64,000 bases of DNA from Bacteroidetes oral taxon 274 str. F0058 (GTDB taxonomy: Bacteria > Bacteroidota > Bacteroidia > Bacteroidales > Paludibacteraceae): the NCBI GenBank assembly GCA_000163695.1, contig GG774889.1, positions 1,137,941 to 1,201,940 on the forward strand, in the 5' to 3' direction. The notes under the pieces are model-generated. The model worked only from the letters and a program-made list of their open reading frames with translations, was not told the DNA's origin and ran no database searches. A program made the position numbers and the translations under genes. Positions 33,587 through 42,922 of this stretch are shown in pieces. Each line of letters begins with the position of its first letter. Positions within the stretch are counted from its first letter, which is position 1.

Positions 33587-33711
33587 AATTCAATAGCAAA
33601 CGGACATAACAAAGAAATTTGTGAGAACCCGGGTGCATATACCAAATAAAATTTAAAAAAATACTTTATCATTGGGAGAGGGATCTGCAAATCTGTAGGT
33701 CTCTCTTTTTT
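33587..33711 (+). ncRNA. Putative small RNA, ~125 nt
   Basis: A full promoter (33550-33580) and a strong intrinsic terminator (33676-33711) bracket ~125 bases with no plausible ORF. Within it, ATTTG (33635-33639) and CAAAT can close a hairpin around a GGGTGCATATACC loop. I could not match it to 6S, tmRNA, SRP or a riboswitch. It could also be a leader read-through to the WG-repeat gene, but that gene has its own -7 box 90 bases further on. Confidence 0.5.
33676..33711 (+). terminator. Intrinsic terminator of the putative small RNA
   Basis: GAGAGGGATCTGCA pairs with TGTAGGTCTCTC (with G-T pairs and one bulge) around an AATC loop, then TTTTTT. Confidence 0.75.
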
Positions 33712-33795
33712 GTCTTTATATGAAGCAGAAGTAAGGCAATTATATTTTTTTTGCTATTTAGCGATTTTTTTAAACTTGGATTGAAAAAAAATGTC

Positions 33796-33803
33796 TATCT
33801 TTG
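33796..33803 (+). promoter_or_regulatory. WG-repeat gene promoter -7 element
   Basis: TATCTTTG, 62 bases upstream of the ATG at 33865. Confidence 0.6.
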
Positions 33804-33864
33804 AAAAATTAAAAAATTGATGTAATACGATTTGTTTTTTATAAACTAAAATATTGAAATTGAT

Positions 33865-34425
33865 ATGAAAAGAATGTATACAACTTTAATTGCCGTTATA
33901 TTATTGACAATAGGCAGTTTATCGTTACATGCCTCGTCATTCGAATATTATCCTTACCTTGGCGAAGACAACTTATATGGATTTGCCGAATTTCAGGGAG
34001 GGTTGAAGTATGACTACGTGGGCAGTTTTCGGGAAGATTTAGCCGTCGTAATGCGTAACGGCAAATATGGTTATATCGACCGCAAAGGCAAACTTGTAAT
34101 ACCGTTACGTTACGATTATGCCTATTCTTTCTCCGAAGGCTTGGCAAGGGTCTATCTGCACGAACAATGCGGTTTTATCGATAAATCGGGTTTTCAGGTG
34201 ATACCTTTCAAGTACGACAATGCCTGGGACTATACCGAAGGCTTGGCTGCCGTGGTACTCAACGACAAATACGGATATATAGATATGCAGGGCAATGAGG
34301 TAATCCCGTTGCAGTACGACTATGCCTACTATTTCCATAACGACACGGCTCGTGTAGAGCTAAACGGTAAATCGTTCTATATCAATAAAGAAGGACAGTG
34401 TGTCAAAAAATGTTCGGGCAAGTAA
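33865..34425 (+). CDS. Exported WG-repeat protein
   Basis: 186 residues. A signal peptide (1-22, ending SLHAS) precedes three to four WG/KWG-type repeats of the form GxxGYIDxxGxxVIPxxYDxAxxFxEGLA (at ~68-95, 98-125, 126-160). These short beta repeats are common in Bacteroidota and thought to bind partners or envelope components; no specific role is known. Transcribed alone behind the putative small RNA. Confidence 0.82.
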   Translation: MKRMYTTLIAVILLTIGSLSLHASSFEYYPYLGEDNLYGFAEFQGGLKYDYVGSFREDLAVVMRNGKYGYIDRKGKLVIPLRYDYAYSFSEGLARVYLHEQCGFIDKSGFQVIPFKYDNAWDYTEGLAAVVLNDKYGYIDMQGNEVIPLQYDYAYYFHNDTARVELNGKSFYINKEGQCVKKCSGK

Positions 34426-34636
34426 GATGAATAGTTTTTTTTACATATAAGTTTAAGTCTAACGACATTCAGGAAGAAATGTATTAATTTTATATTTCTT
34501 CTTGTGTTTTTATTAGGCTGAATACGTGCGACTTGTGTGTGTTTCTAAAATTATTGTAAAAATATATGTCTCAGTTTGTTTTGTTCTGCGATTTCTCGTA
34601 TTCGTAGGAAATTGAAGATATAAATCATTAAGGAAT

Positions 34637-35542
34637 ATGGTAGAAAATACCGAGCTGAAAATATCTGTTGTAATACCTATGTATAATGCCTCACAATCTA
34701 TTGTGAAGGCTTTGGACTCTGTTAAATATCAGACTTATAAGTGCACGTATCAGATATTGGTGGTAAACGACGGTTCCGAAGATTGCTCAAAAGAAACCGT
34801 AGAAAAATATATACTTGAAAACCCTCAGATGAACATTACACTTATTAATCAGCCTAATGGAGGGGTGTCCAAAGCAAGAAACGAGGGTCTGAAAAGAGCC
34901 ACAGGAGATTATATCGCTTTTTTGGATAGCGACGATGAGTGGTTGCCCGAAAAAATAGAAAAACAAATATCTGTTTTCCAACATGATATAAGCGTAGATT
35001 TGTTGGGAACGAATAGAAATGGCGAACATTTCAAAAGCTTCTTGGGATATAAATTCAGACATCTAACAAGAATAAGTGCAAAATTATTATTGTTAAAGAA
35101 TTTTTTCCCTACTCCTACGGTTATATTTAAAAGCGAAAAGAAAAAAGCTATTTTCTTTGAAGAAGACCAGCTTTTTATGGAAGATGCTAATTGTTGGATA
35201 AGTTTTTGTAAGTCAAATAACTGCTATTTGTTAAACGAAAGTTTAGTAATTACGGGAGCGGGCAAACCGAGTTTTGGCTCTTCGGGGCTATCGTCCAATA
35301 TGTGGGAAATGCAGAAAGGAGAGTTGAAAAACATACAAAATGCTTATAAGTCAAATATTATCAATTTATTTGAGTATTGTTTTTTTTATATTTATTCTTT
35401 ATTGAAATATTTTAGACGGTTGATATTAAAGAATATTCGTAAAAGAAACCTCCGAGTAAAAGGCAGCGGAGTAGCAACCCCGACCGTGATTTTAGGGCGG
35501 AAGATACTTGTAAAAATACGTTTTTTGAGAGAGAAGAGTTAG
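34637..35542 (+). CDS. Family 2 glycosyltransferase
   Basis: 301 residues. GT-A fold: ISVVIPMYNAS at 9-19, VVNDGSEDCS at 42-51 and the metal/sugar motif DSDDEW at 97-102. It should transfer a sugar from a nucleotide donor to a glycan or lipid carrier. The C-terminal part is basic and hydrophobic, perhaps membrane-associated. The gene and its flanks are clearly more AT-rich than neighbouring genes (many AAA, ATA, TTT codons), hinting at separate origin; no other glycan genes are adjacent. Confidence 0.88.
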   Translation: MVENTELKISVVIPMYNASQSIVKALDSVKYQTYKCTYQILVVNDGSEDCSKETVEKYILENPQMNITLINQPNGGVSKARNEGLKRATGDYIAFLDSDDEWLPEKIEKQISVFQHDISVDLLGTNRNGEHFKSFLGYKFRHLTRISAKLLLLKNFFPTPTVIFKSEKKKAIFFEEDQLFMEDANCWISFCKSNNCYLLNESLVITGAGKPSFGSSGLSSNMWEMQKGELKNIQNAYKSNIINLFEYCFFYIYSLLKYFRRLILKNIRKRNLRVKGSGVATPTVILGRKILVKIRFLREKS

Positions 35543-35668
35543 CTGCGAGCCGTCAATATGTCTGAATATCTGTTTTGTTTACGCTATTTACTACCTTAAA
35601 GTTATGCTCTGAAAAAGAATTAATCGATGGCAGTAATTCGTATATTTTGACACTTACAAAAAAAGTAC

Positions 35669-35676
35669 TAACTTTG
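35669..35676 (+). promoter_or_regulatory. DUF1015 gene promoter -7 element
   Basis: TAACTTTG, 69 bases upstream of the ATG at 35745. Confidence 0.6.
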
Positions 35677-35744
35677 AAGAAAATTTTAATATCGCATATA
35701 GTATTGATTTTCAAATATATAAATTAAAAAAATAAAATAAGACA

Positions 35745-36992
35745 ATGGCTATTATCAAACCTTTCAAGGGTATTCGTCCCAAAAGAGAATTAGTAGAGAA
35801 GATTGCATCGCGTCCGTACGACGTGCTGAATTCGGAAGAAGCGCGTGCCGAAGCTGCCGGCAATGAAATGAGTCTGTATCATATCATTAAGCCCGAAATC
35901 GACTTCCCCGTAGGCACCGACGAACACGACGAGAAAGTGTACCGTAAGGCTGCCGAAAACTTCGAGATGTTCCAAAAAAACGGTTGGCTTGTACAAGACA
36001 GTAAAGAGAATTATTACGTTTATGCCCAGACTATGAACGGTAAAACTCAGTACGGTCTCGTTGTATGTGCGTATGTAGACGACTATATGACAGGCAAAAT
36101 CAAAAAGCACGAGCTTACCCGCAAAGACAAAGAGGAAGACCGTATGAAACACGTTCGTGTGAACAATGCTAACGTAGAACCCGTTTTCTTCGCTTATCCG
36201 CATAATAATGAGCTCGATGCAATAGTAAAAGAGGTAACGAAAGGTAAACCCGAATATGACTTCGTCGCAGAGCTCGACGGCTTCAGACACACCTTCTGGT
36301 TGATAGAAGATGAGGCTAAAATCAAACGTATCACCGAGATTTTTGCCACAATACCTTCGCTTTATATTGCCGACGGACACCACAGAAGTGCTGCCGCCGC
36401 TCTGGTAGGCGACGAAAAACGACGTCAGAACCCCGCCCACAAAGGCAACGAAGAGTACAACTATTTTATGGCGGTATGCTTCCCCGACGACCAGCTTACA
36501 ATCATCGACTACAACCGTGTAGTCAAAGACCTTAACGGTCTGACAGACGAACAGTTCATCGAAAAGCTAAAGAAAAACTTCGACGTAGAGCTGAAAGGTA
36601 AAGACATTTACAAACCATCGAAGCTGCACAACTTCTCTATGTATCTGAGCGGCAATTGGTATTCGCTTACCGCCAAAGCCGGCACTTACGACGACAAAGA
36701 CCCGATAGGTGTGCTCGACGTAACAGTGTCGTCGAACCTGATACTCGATGAGATACTCGGTATCAAAGACCTCCGCACCGACAAACGTATCGATTTCGTG
36801 GGCGGTATTCGCGGACTTGGCGAGCTGAAGAGACGTGTGGATTCGGGCGAAATGCGCGTAGCTTTCGCTTTATATCCCGTATCTATGCAGCAACTAATCG
36901 ATATCGCCGATACAAACAACATTATGCCACCGAAAACTACTTGGTTCGAACCTAAACTCCGTTCGGGTCTCGTAATACATAAGTTGGTATAA
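35745..36992 (+). CDS. DUF1015 family protein
   Basis: 415 residues, full length for DUF1015. Landmarks: the start IIKPFKGIRPKRELVEKIASRPYDVLN (positions 3-29), RKDKEEDRMKH near 125-135 and the conserved IADGHHRSAAA at ~213-223. The family is widespread and in Bacteroides often sits by serine-biosynthesis genes, but no activity is established. Here it stands alone, ending in its own terminator at 37046-37086. Confidence 0.9.
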   Translation: MAIIKPFKGIRPKRELVEKIASRPYDVLNSEEARAEAAGNEMSLYHIIKPEIDFPVGTDEHDEKVYRKAAENFEMFQKNGWLVQDSKENYYVYAQTMNGKTQYGLVVCAYVDDYMTGKIKKHELTRKDKEEDRMKHVRVNNANVEPVFFAYPHNNELDAIVKEVTKGKPEYDFVAELDGFRHTFWLIEDEAKIKRITEIFATIPSLYIADGHHRSAAAALVGDEKRRQNPAHKGNEEYNYFMAVCFPDDQLTIIDYNRVVKDLNGLTDEQFIEKLKKNFDVELKGKDIYKPSKLHNFSMYLSGNWYSLTAKAGTYDDKDPIGVLDVTVSSNLILDEILGIKDLRTDKRIDFVGGIRGLGELKRRVDSGEMRVAFALYPVSMQQLIDIADTNNIMPPKTTWFEPKLRSGLVIHKLV

Positions 36993-37045
36993 ATGTGTTA
37001 GTTGTGTTTTATTTGTATCGAAACTAATTGATATTATCTATTATG

Positions 37046-37086
37046 AAGAAGTCTCTGCCGACACGCGAAGAGACTTCTTTTTTATT
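37046..37086 (+). terminator. Intrinsic terminator after the DUF1015 gene
   Basis: AAGAAGTCTCT (37046-37056) and AGAGACTTCTT (37069-37079) form a perfect 11-base stem followed by a T-run. Confidence 0.85.
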
Positions 37087-37110
37087 TTTGGTAGTGTTAA
37101 TAATTTTTTA

Positions 37111-37118
37111 TAACTTTG
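37111..37118 (+). promoter_or_regulatory. pyrG promoter -7 element
   Basis: TAACTTTG, about 125 bases upstream of the ATG at 37244, leaving a long AT-rich leader. Confidence 0.6.
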
Positions 37119-37243
37119 CACACTGTAATTTTTAGATAAAAGGCAGTATAGGCAGAACTTATAATTTTCTTATTATTAAAGCAATAAACAAGAGAATTAT
37201 TTGTTTTTTGTTTTATTGGTAAATCAGCTAAAATATTGATAAT

Positions 37244-38845
37244 ATGTCGGAAACAAAGTATATTTTTGTAACAGGAGGAGTAGCCTCGTCGTTGGGAAAG
37301 GGTATTATTTCTGCGTCGTTGGGTAAGTTGTTGCAGGCTCGCGGTTATCGTGTTACTATTCAGAAGTTCGACCCGTATATAAATATCGATCCCGGTACAC
37401 TAAATCCTTTCGAACACGGTGAATGCTATGTTACGGCAGACGGTACCGAGACCGACCTCGACCTTGGGCATTACGAGAGGTTTCTAAACATACAGACACA
37501 TCGCGTAAACAACGTTACCAGCGGGCGAATCTATCAGGAGGTGATAAACAAAGAGCGTCGTGGCGACTACCTCGGCACTACCGTGCAGGTAATCCCCCAT
37601 ATTACGAACGAAATAAAGGAGAATATCCTCTATCTCGGCAATTCGGGCGATTTCGACTTTGTCATTACCGAGATAGGCGGTACTGTCGGCGATATCGAAA
37701 GCCTTCCTTTTATCGAGAGTATCCGTCAGTTGCGTTGGGAGATGGGCAGAAACTGCATCAACATACATCTTACATATGTACCCTACCTCAAAGCAGCGGG
37801 CGAGCTCAAGACTAAACCTACACAGCACTCCGTCAAAGAGTTACAGCAAGAAGGCGTGCAACCCGACATTATCGTTCTCCGTACCGAACACCCTATTTCG
37901 CAGCAGATGAGGCACAAAGTGGCACTTTTCTGCAACGTTGAGTACGACGCCGTTATCGAGAGTGCCGATATGAAGACCATCTACGAAGTGCCTATCCGTA
38001 TGCAGGAGGAGGGGCTCGACCGTATCGTGCTGCGTAAGCTCGGTATCGAAGATACCCGCAAAGCGGAGATGGACGACTGGAATATGTTTCTGAACAAACT
38101 CAAAAATGCTCATCGTAGTGTCCGTATCGGTCTGGTGGGCAAGTATGTGCGTCTGTCGGATGCATATAAGTCGATAATAGAGAGTCTTATACACGCTTCT
38201 GCCTACAACGACCGCAAACTCGACCTCCGACTCATTCTCTCCGAAGATATCACACGCGACAATGCTAAGGAAAAACTCGCCGACCTCGACGGTATCATCA
38301 TTGCTCCAGGTTTCGGCGAACGCGGTATGGAGGGTAAGATAGAGGCAGCTCGGTATGCTCGCGAAAACAATATCACCTGCCTCGGTATTTGTTTCGGTAT
38401 GCAGTGTATGGCCATAGAATTTGCCCGCAATGTATTGGGGCTTACCGACGCACATTCTACCGAAGTGGCTGAGAATACCTCCAATCCGGTGATAGATATT
38501 ATGGAAAGTCAGAAAAATGTGGTAGATATGGGCGGAACAATGCGTCTCGGCTCTTTCGAGTGCCGCCTCAGAGCCAACACCAAGGTACACCGCATATATG
38601 GCTCGGATACTATATTCGAGCGACACAGACACCGCTACGAATTTAACTCCGATTATGCCGAACGCTTCGAGCGTAACGGTATGGTGCTGTCGGGGTCGAA
38701 CCCAAAGACAAACCTGACGGAGATAATCGAACTTGCCGACCCGAAACATTGGTACATAGGCGTACAATTCCACCCCGAGTACAGCTCGACGGTGCTTCGT
38801 CCGCACCCGTTGTTTATCGACTTCATACGCAACGCTATACATTAA
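37244..38845 (+). CDS. pyrG: CTP synthase
   Basis: 533 residues, full length. Aminates UTP to CTP with ATP and glutamine. The synthetase half starts with the family motif KYIFVTGGVASSLGKGI (P-loop-like, 4-20); the C-terminal class I glutaminase has C383 (LGICFG), H510 and E512 (FHPE). The ~125-base leader after the -7 box leaves room for regulation of the kind known for pyrG, but no attenuator was recognised. Ends in a terminator at 38877-38910. Confidence 0.98.
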   Translation: MSETKYIFVTGGVASSLGKGIISASLGKLLQARGYRVTIQKFDPYINIDPGTLNPFEHGECYVTADGTETDLDLGHYERFLNIQTHRVNNVTSGRIYQEVINKERRGDYLGTTVQVIPHITNEIKENILYLGNSGDFDFVITEIGGTVGDIESLPFIESIRQLRWEMGRNCINIHLTYVPYLKAAGELKTKPTQHSVKELQQEGVQPDIIVLRTEHPISQQMRHKVALFCNVEYDAVIESADMKTIYEVPIRMQEEGLDRIVLRKLGIEDTRKAEMDDWNMFLNKLKNAHRSVRIGLVGKYVRLSDAYKSIIESLIHASAYNDRKLDLRLILSEDITRDNAKEKLADLDGIIIAPGFGERGMEGKIEAARYARENNITCLGICFGMQCMAIEFARNVLGLTDAHSTEVAENTSNPVIDIMESQKNVVDMGGTMRLGSFECRLRANTKVHRIYGSDTIFERHRHRYEFNSDYAERFERNGMVLSGSNPKTNLTEIIELADPKHWYIGVQFHPEYSSTVLRPHPLFIDFIRNAIH

Positions 38846-38876
38846 TATTTGATATACAGTATATTTTATTTGACAG

Positions 38877-38910
38877 CAGGCAACGCCTATTGAGCAATTG
38901 CCTGTTTTTT
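38877..38910 (+). terminator. pyrG intrinsic terminator
   Basis: CAGGCAA (38877-38883) pairs with TTGCCTG (38898-38904), followed by TTTTTT. Confidence 0.8.
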
Positions 38911-38927
38911 AATAGATTATAAATAAT

Positions 38928-39899
38928 ATGAGAAAAATTGTTACTTTACTGTTAATTTTACTTACTGTCTCTGTACAGGGACAGATTTTCATCAAAGAGA
39001 GAAAACCCGTACAGGTGCTTCACCAACAGACATTTTACCTGAACAGTACAGCGAGAGCAGCTTTGGGCGGCAAATCGAAAACTTGGTTCAATGTGCCTCT
39101 GCCACCGAATACGGTCGAATGGTACTATTCGTTTACCACCACCAAAGGCGAGAAATCCAAGGCATCGGTAGAGCTTTTCGCTCAGCTGACCAAACTTATT
39201 GACCCTACGGGAATTACTGCTGTTGCCACTACTGCCATATTCACTATGCCCGGTGCAGGAGTTTGCGATATTTACCTTATGGACAAAGACAATGCCAATA
39301 TTTTTTTAGAAAAAAGTAAAAATAGAGATTCGTTCGACTACGACTTGTCTGCTTCCAGAGAGAATTTCCGTAACGGCACCGTGCGTATCGACAACTACAA
39401 AGGGCAGGAGTGTTATTTGGGGTTCAAAAACCCAAGCCCGACAGAAGGGGTTGCCATTACGTTCGAGATTGTTGCCATTGTCGAAGAGACTCGTATTATA
39501 GAGCGTCCGCTTGCCGAGACAAAAGCCGAAATATTCGGTACGCTCGGTCGTAAAGCCTATCTCAATGGTAATTACGATATGTGTCTCGACCTAAGCCTAA
39601 AAGCCATAAAAGGCAACGTTAACCTCGGCTGGGTGTACAACAACCTTGGACTTGTGTATCTCATACGAGGCGATTACGTGGCGGCAGTAGATAGTTATGC
39701 CACAGCCATAGCCCTATTTGCAAAGAGCGATAAAGCACAATATTGGATAAATGAGGCTATTACAGACCTCAGAGCGTTAATAGAAAAATACGGTCAGCTC
39801 GAGGGGGCTGCCGAGATACTCGAGATGTTTGTCGGACAAAAAGACAAACTGATGGGAGATTCACAGCAAAATACCGACACCAAGACAGATTTATTGTAA
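38928..39899 (+). CDS. Exported protein with C-terminal TPR-like repeats
   Basis: 323 residues. A signal peptide (1-18, ending VQGQ) leads into a beta-rich N-terminal domain (~25-190) of unknown kind and two TPR-like helix pairs (~205-275, including GRKAYLNGNYDMCLDLSLKAI and NNLGLVYLIRGDYVAAVDSY). The C-terminus is acidic. Function unknown; the TPR part suggests periplasmic protein contacts. It is four bases upstream of tex and probably shares its transcript. Confidence 0.75.
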   Translation: MRKIVTLLLILLTVSVQGQIFIKERKPVQVLHQQTFYLNSTARAALGGKSKTWFNVPLPPNTVEWYYSFTTTKGEKSKASVELFAQLTKLIDPTGITAVATTAIFTMPGAGVCDIYLMDKDNANIFLEKSKNRDSFDYDLSASRENFRNGTVRIDNYKGQECYLGFKNPSPTEGVAITFEIVAIVEETRIIERPLAETKAEIFGTLGRKAYLNGNYDMCLDLSLKAIKGNVNLGWVYNNLGLVYLIRGDYVAAVDSYATAIALFAKSDKAQYWINEAITDLRALIEKYGQLEGAAEILEMFVGQKDKLMGDSQQNTDTKTDLL

Positions 39900-39903
39900 A
39901 TAA

Positions 39904-42018
39904 ATGATAACAAGCCATATATCCGAACGACTGAATATATCCGAACGACAGGTTGCCAACGTCATAAAACTGCTCGACGAAGGAGCTACCATACCGTTTA
40001 TAGCCCGTTATCGTAAAGAGGCTACCCGCAGCCTCGACGAGGTAGTTATTGCCGATATCGACAGAGAATACAGACTACTGCAAGAGATTATAAAACGCAA
40101 AACTACCATTATGGCTGCCATCGAAGAACAAGGGCATCTGACCGAGCAGCTAAGGCAACGGATAGAGGTATGTTTCGACCGTAATGAATTGGAAGACATC
40201 TATATGCCGTTTAAACCCCGTCGGCGGACAAGAGCACAGATTGCAGTAGAGCGTGGGCTTGAACCACTGGCAAAGACTATAATAAGGCAGGGCGACAGAA
40301 ATATCGAACAGATAGCAGAAAAGTATGTCGCAGGCGAGGTTGCTTCCGCAGAGATGGCTATCGATGGAGCCTCAGATATTATTGCAGAGAATGTAAGCGA
40401 GAATAGTTATGTCCGTAACGCTGTCAGGAGACTTTTTGCTGCCGAGGCGATAATTACGAGTAAGCTTGTGAAAGGCAAAGACGCCGAAGGACAAAAGTAT
40501 AAAGATTATTTCGACTACTCATCGCCGTTGAAAAGGATACGTTCGCATACGTTGCTCGCTATCCGACGTGCAGAGGCAGAAGGGTGTCTTAAAGTAGATA
40601 TCTCGGTCGATATCGATAGAGCTATCAATCGCATTGAAACGGTGTATGCAAAAGGCGGTAACTCTATGTGCGGTACTGTGCGTGCAGCCATTGCAGACTC
40701 ATACAAACGGCTTATAAAACCCTCTATCGAGACCGAGATGGCTGCCCTGAGCAAAGAGAGAGCCGACAGAGAGGCTATCGATATATTTGCCGAGAACCTC
40801 CGCCAACTTCTGCTTGCTCCTCCACTCGGACAAAAGCGTGTGTTGGCTATCGACCCCGGATTTCGTACGGGATGTAAGGTGGTGATATTAAATGAACAAG
40901 GCGACCTTCTACATAACGAAACGATATATCCTCATCCTCCTGTGTACAAAGCATACGAAGCAAGCCGCAAGCTGGTTTCGCTTGTAGAGGCATATAAAGT
41001 ATCGGCGATAGCTATCGGCAACGGTACGGCAGGCAGAGAGACCGAAAATTTTGTTCGTAAAATACGTTTTACCGTCGACGGTATTGAGGTTTTCTCCGTC
41101 AATGAGAGTGGAGCAAGTATATACTCTGCCTCCAAGACGGCACGCGAAGAGTTTCCCGACTACGATGTAACGGTTCGTGGAGCCGTATCACTCGGCAGGA
41201 GACTTATAGACCCGTTGGCAGAACTCGTTAAGATAGACCCGAAATCGATAGGAGTGGGGCAATATCAGCACGACGTAAGCCAGAAAGCACTCAAAGAATC
41301 TCTCGATAGAGTAGTGGAGTCGTGTGTGAACTCCGTAGGAGTCAATATCAATACGGCAAGCAAATACTTGCTTACTTACATATCTGGGATAGGCGAATCG
41401 CTGGCTCAGAATATAGTACGGTACAGAGCAGAAAACGGAGAGTTTCGTAGTCGGCGGGAACTGATGAAAGTACCGAAGATGGGGGCAAAATCGTTCGAAC
41501 AGTGTGCAGGTTTTCTGCGTGTCGAAGGAGCGACTAACCCGCTCGATAATACGGCAGTACACCCGGAGAGTTATCCGATAGTGCAGAAGATGGCAGATGA
41601 CCTCGGTATGACGCTCTCGGAGATGACTGCCGACAAAAACATAAGGCAAAAGATAGATCTGAGCCGCTACATTACTGCCGAAGCCGGATTGCCGACTCTG
41701 TCGGACATTGTGTCGGAACTCGAGAAGCCGAGCCGCGACCCTCGCCGCACGATAGCAGTCTTTGAATTCGACCCGACAGTACACGGTATCGAGGACTTGC
41801 ACCGAGGGATGAAGTTACCGGGTATAGTAACGAATATCACCAAGTTTGGAGCTTTTGTAGACATCGGAATACACTTGAGCGGCTTGATACATATATCGCA
41901 GTTGTCGGCAAATCGTATCAATGACCCGACCGATGTAGTGCATATCAATCAGCACGTAACGGTAACCGTGCTCGAAGTCGATACGGAACGGAAAAGAATA
42001 GCATTGAGCCTTATTTAG
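39904..42018 (+). CDS. tex: Tex-family RNA-binding transcription accessory protein
   Basis: 704 residues, the normal length. Tex binds nucleic acid and the transcription machinery and affects expression and stress tolerance. Domain order fits: Tex N-terminal helical domain (FIARYRKEATRSLDE near 36-50), YqgF/RuvC-like domain (LAIDPGFRTGCKVV near 316-329), helix-hairpin-helix motifs (~480-560) and a C-terminal S1 RNA-binding domain (~630-704, GIVTNITKFGAFVDIGIHL). The ATG at 39904 is four bases past the previous stop. Confidence 0.95.
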   Translation: MITSHISERLNISERQVANVIKLLDEGATIPFIARYRKEATRSLDEVVIADIDREYRLLQEIIKRKTTIMAAIEEQGHLTEQLRQRIEVCFDRNELEDIYMPFKPRRRTRAQIAVERGLEPLAKTIIRQGDRNIEQIAEKYVAGEVASAEMAIDGASDIIAENVSENSYVRNAVRRLFAAEAIITSKLVKGKDAEGQKYKDYFDYSSPLKRIRSHTLLAIRRAEAEGCLKVDISVDIDRAINRIETVYAKGGNSMCGTVRAAIADSYKRLIKPSIETEMAALSKERADREAIDIFAENLRQLLLAPPLGQKRVLAIDPGFRTGCKVVILNEQGDLLHNETIYPHPPVYKAYEASRKLVSLVEAYKVSAIAIGNGTAGRETENFVRKIRFTVDGIEVFSVNESGASIYSASKTAREEFPDYDVTVRGAVSLGRRLIDPLAELVKIDPKSIGVGQYQHDVSQKALKESLDRVVESCVNSVGVNINTASKYLLTYISGIGESLAQNIVRYRAENGEFRSRRELMKVPKMGAKSFEQCAGFLRVEGATNPLDNTAVHPESYPIVQKMADDLGMTLSEMTADKNIRQKIDLSRYITAEAGLPTLSDIVSELEKPSRDPRRTIAVFEFDPTVHGIEDLHRGMKLPGIVTNITKFGAFVDIGIHLSGLIHISQLSANRINDPTDVVHINQHVTVTVLEVDTERKRIALSLI

Positions 42019-42062
42019 AGTTCGTTTTTACCGTTTTATAATAATCAAATATTCAGTACAAT

Positions 42063-42764
42063 ATGGGAGTCTTATATCTTATACCTACTACGTTGGGCGA
42101 CGGCAATTTACAGGATATCTTGCCTATGGGTAATAGTTTAATTATCAGTAGTCTCCGATATTTTATTGTCGAAAATATACGCTCTGCCCGTAGATTTCTA
42201 AAAAGTGTCGATAAGAGTATCTCGATAGACGATATATGCTTTTATGAACTCAACGAACACACCGACCGAAGCGGTATAGATGTTATGCTACAACCGTTAT
42301 ACGAGGGGCATTCCGTGGGGATTATATCCGAAGCAGGTTGTCCTGCAATAGCCGACCCGGGTGCCGATGTGGTGGCTTTGGCTCAAACAAAAAATATAGA
42401 AGTGGTACCTCTCGTAGGTCCTTCGTCTATAATACTTTCGCTGATGGCAAGCGGGTTCAACGGACAGAACTTTGCTTTTGTCGGTTATCTGCCCATAGAC
42501 AAAAAGGCTTGTATACAGCGACTTAAACAGCTCGAAGGTAGAGCCGTTGCCGAGAATCAGACGCAGATATTCATAGAGGCGCCCTACCGCAACAATCAGT
42601 TGTTGCAAGATATCTTTTCGACATTGCAACCAACCACAAAACTGTGTATTGCATCTGAGCTTACCACTACCGAACAATATATTCGTACACAGACTATTAG
42701 CCAGTGGAGACATATACAAGTAGACTTTAATAAAAAAAATACCATATTTTTGATTTATAAATAA
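42063..42764 (+). CDS. RsmI-like SAM-dependent methyltransferase
   Basis: 233 residues, the short Bacteroidota form; RsmI itself, the 16S rRNA C1402 ribose methylase, is ~285. Family motifs of the tetrapyrrole-methylase fold are clear: LYLIPTTLGD at the N-terminus, VGIISEAGCPAIADPGA at 84-100 and VPLVGPSSIILSLMASGF near 111-128. Probably methylates rRNA, but the missing C-terminal part makes the exact target uncertain. Lies 44 bases after tex on the same strand. Confidence 0.88.
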   Translation: MGVLYLIPTTLGDGNLQDILPMGNSLIISSLRYFIVENIRSARRFLKSVDKSISIDDICFYELNEHTDRSGIDVMLQPLYEGHSVGIISEAGCPAIADPGADVVALAQTKNIEVVPLVGPSSIILSLMASGFNGQNFAFVGYLPIDKKACIQRLKQLEGRAVAENQTQIFIEAPYRNNQLLQDIFSTLQPTTKLCIASELTTTEQYIRTQTISQWRHIQVDFNKKNTIFLIYK

Positions 42765-42865
42765 TTGTGTGTGCGGCAATTGGCTGATAGACAGAAGATT
42801 CGTCTGGTGTTTTTATCTTAGGTTTTAGAAATTGTCATAGCGATTGTAAAAACAAAATTTATACT

Positions 42866-42873
42866 TAACTTTG
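42866..42873 (+). promoter_or_regulatory. Phosphopantetheinyl transferase promoter -7 element
   Basis: TAACTTTG, 49 bases upstream of the ATG at 42923. Confidence 0.6.
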
Positions 42874-42922
42874 CCAAGTTGTTCTGAGGATATTGATTAT
42901 TGATAAACTGAATACAAAAAAG

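Noticed and set aside
37119..37243. Riboswitch or attenuator in the pyrG leader
   Set aside because: The leader is long, but I could not draw a convincing stem followed by a T-tract before the ATG.
37841..38842. A 333-codon open frame antisense to pyrG
   Set aside because: It mirrors a clear CTP synthase gene; codon bias in this GC range leaves such antisense frames open. No start signal or family.
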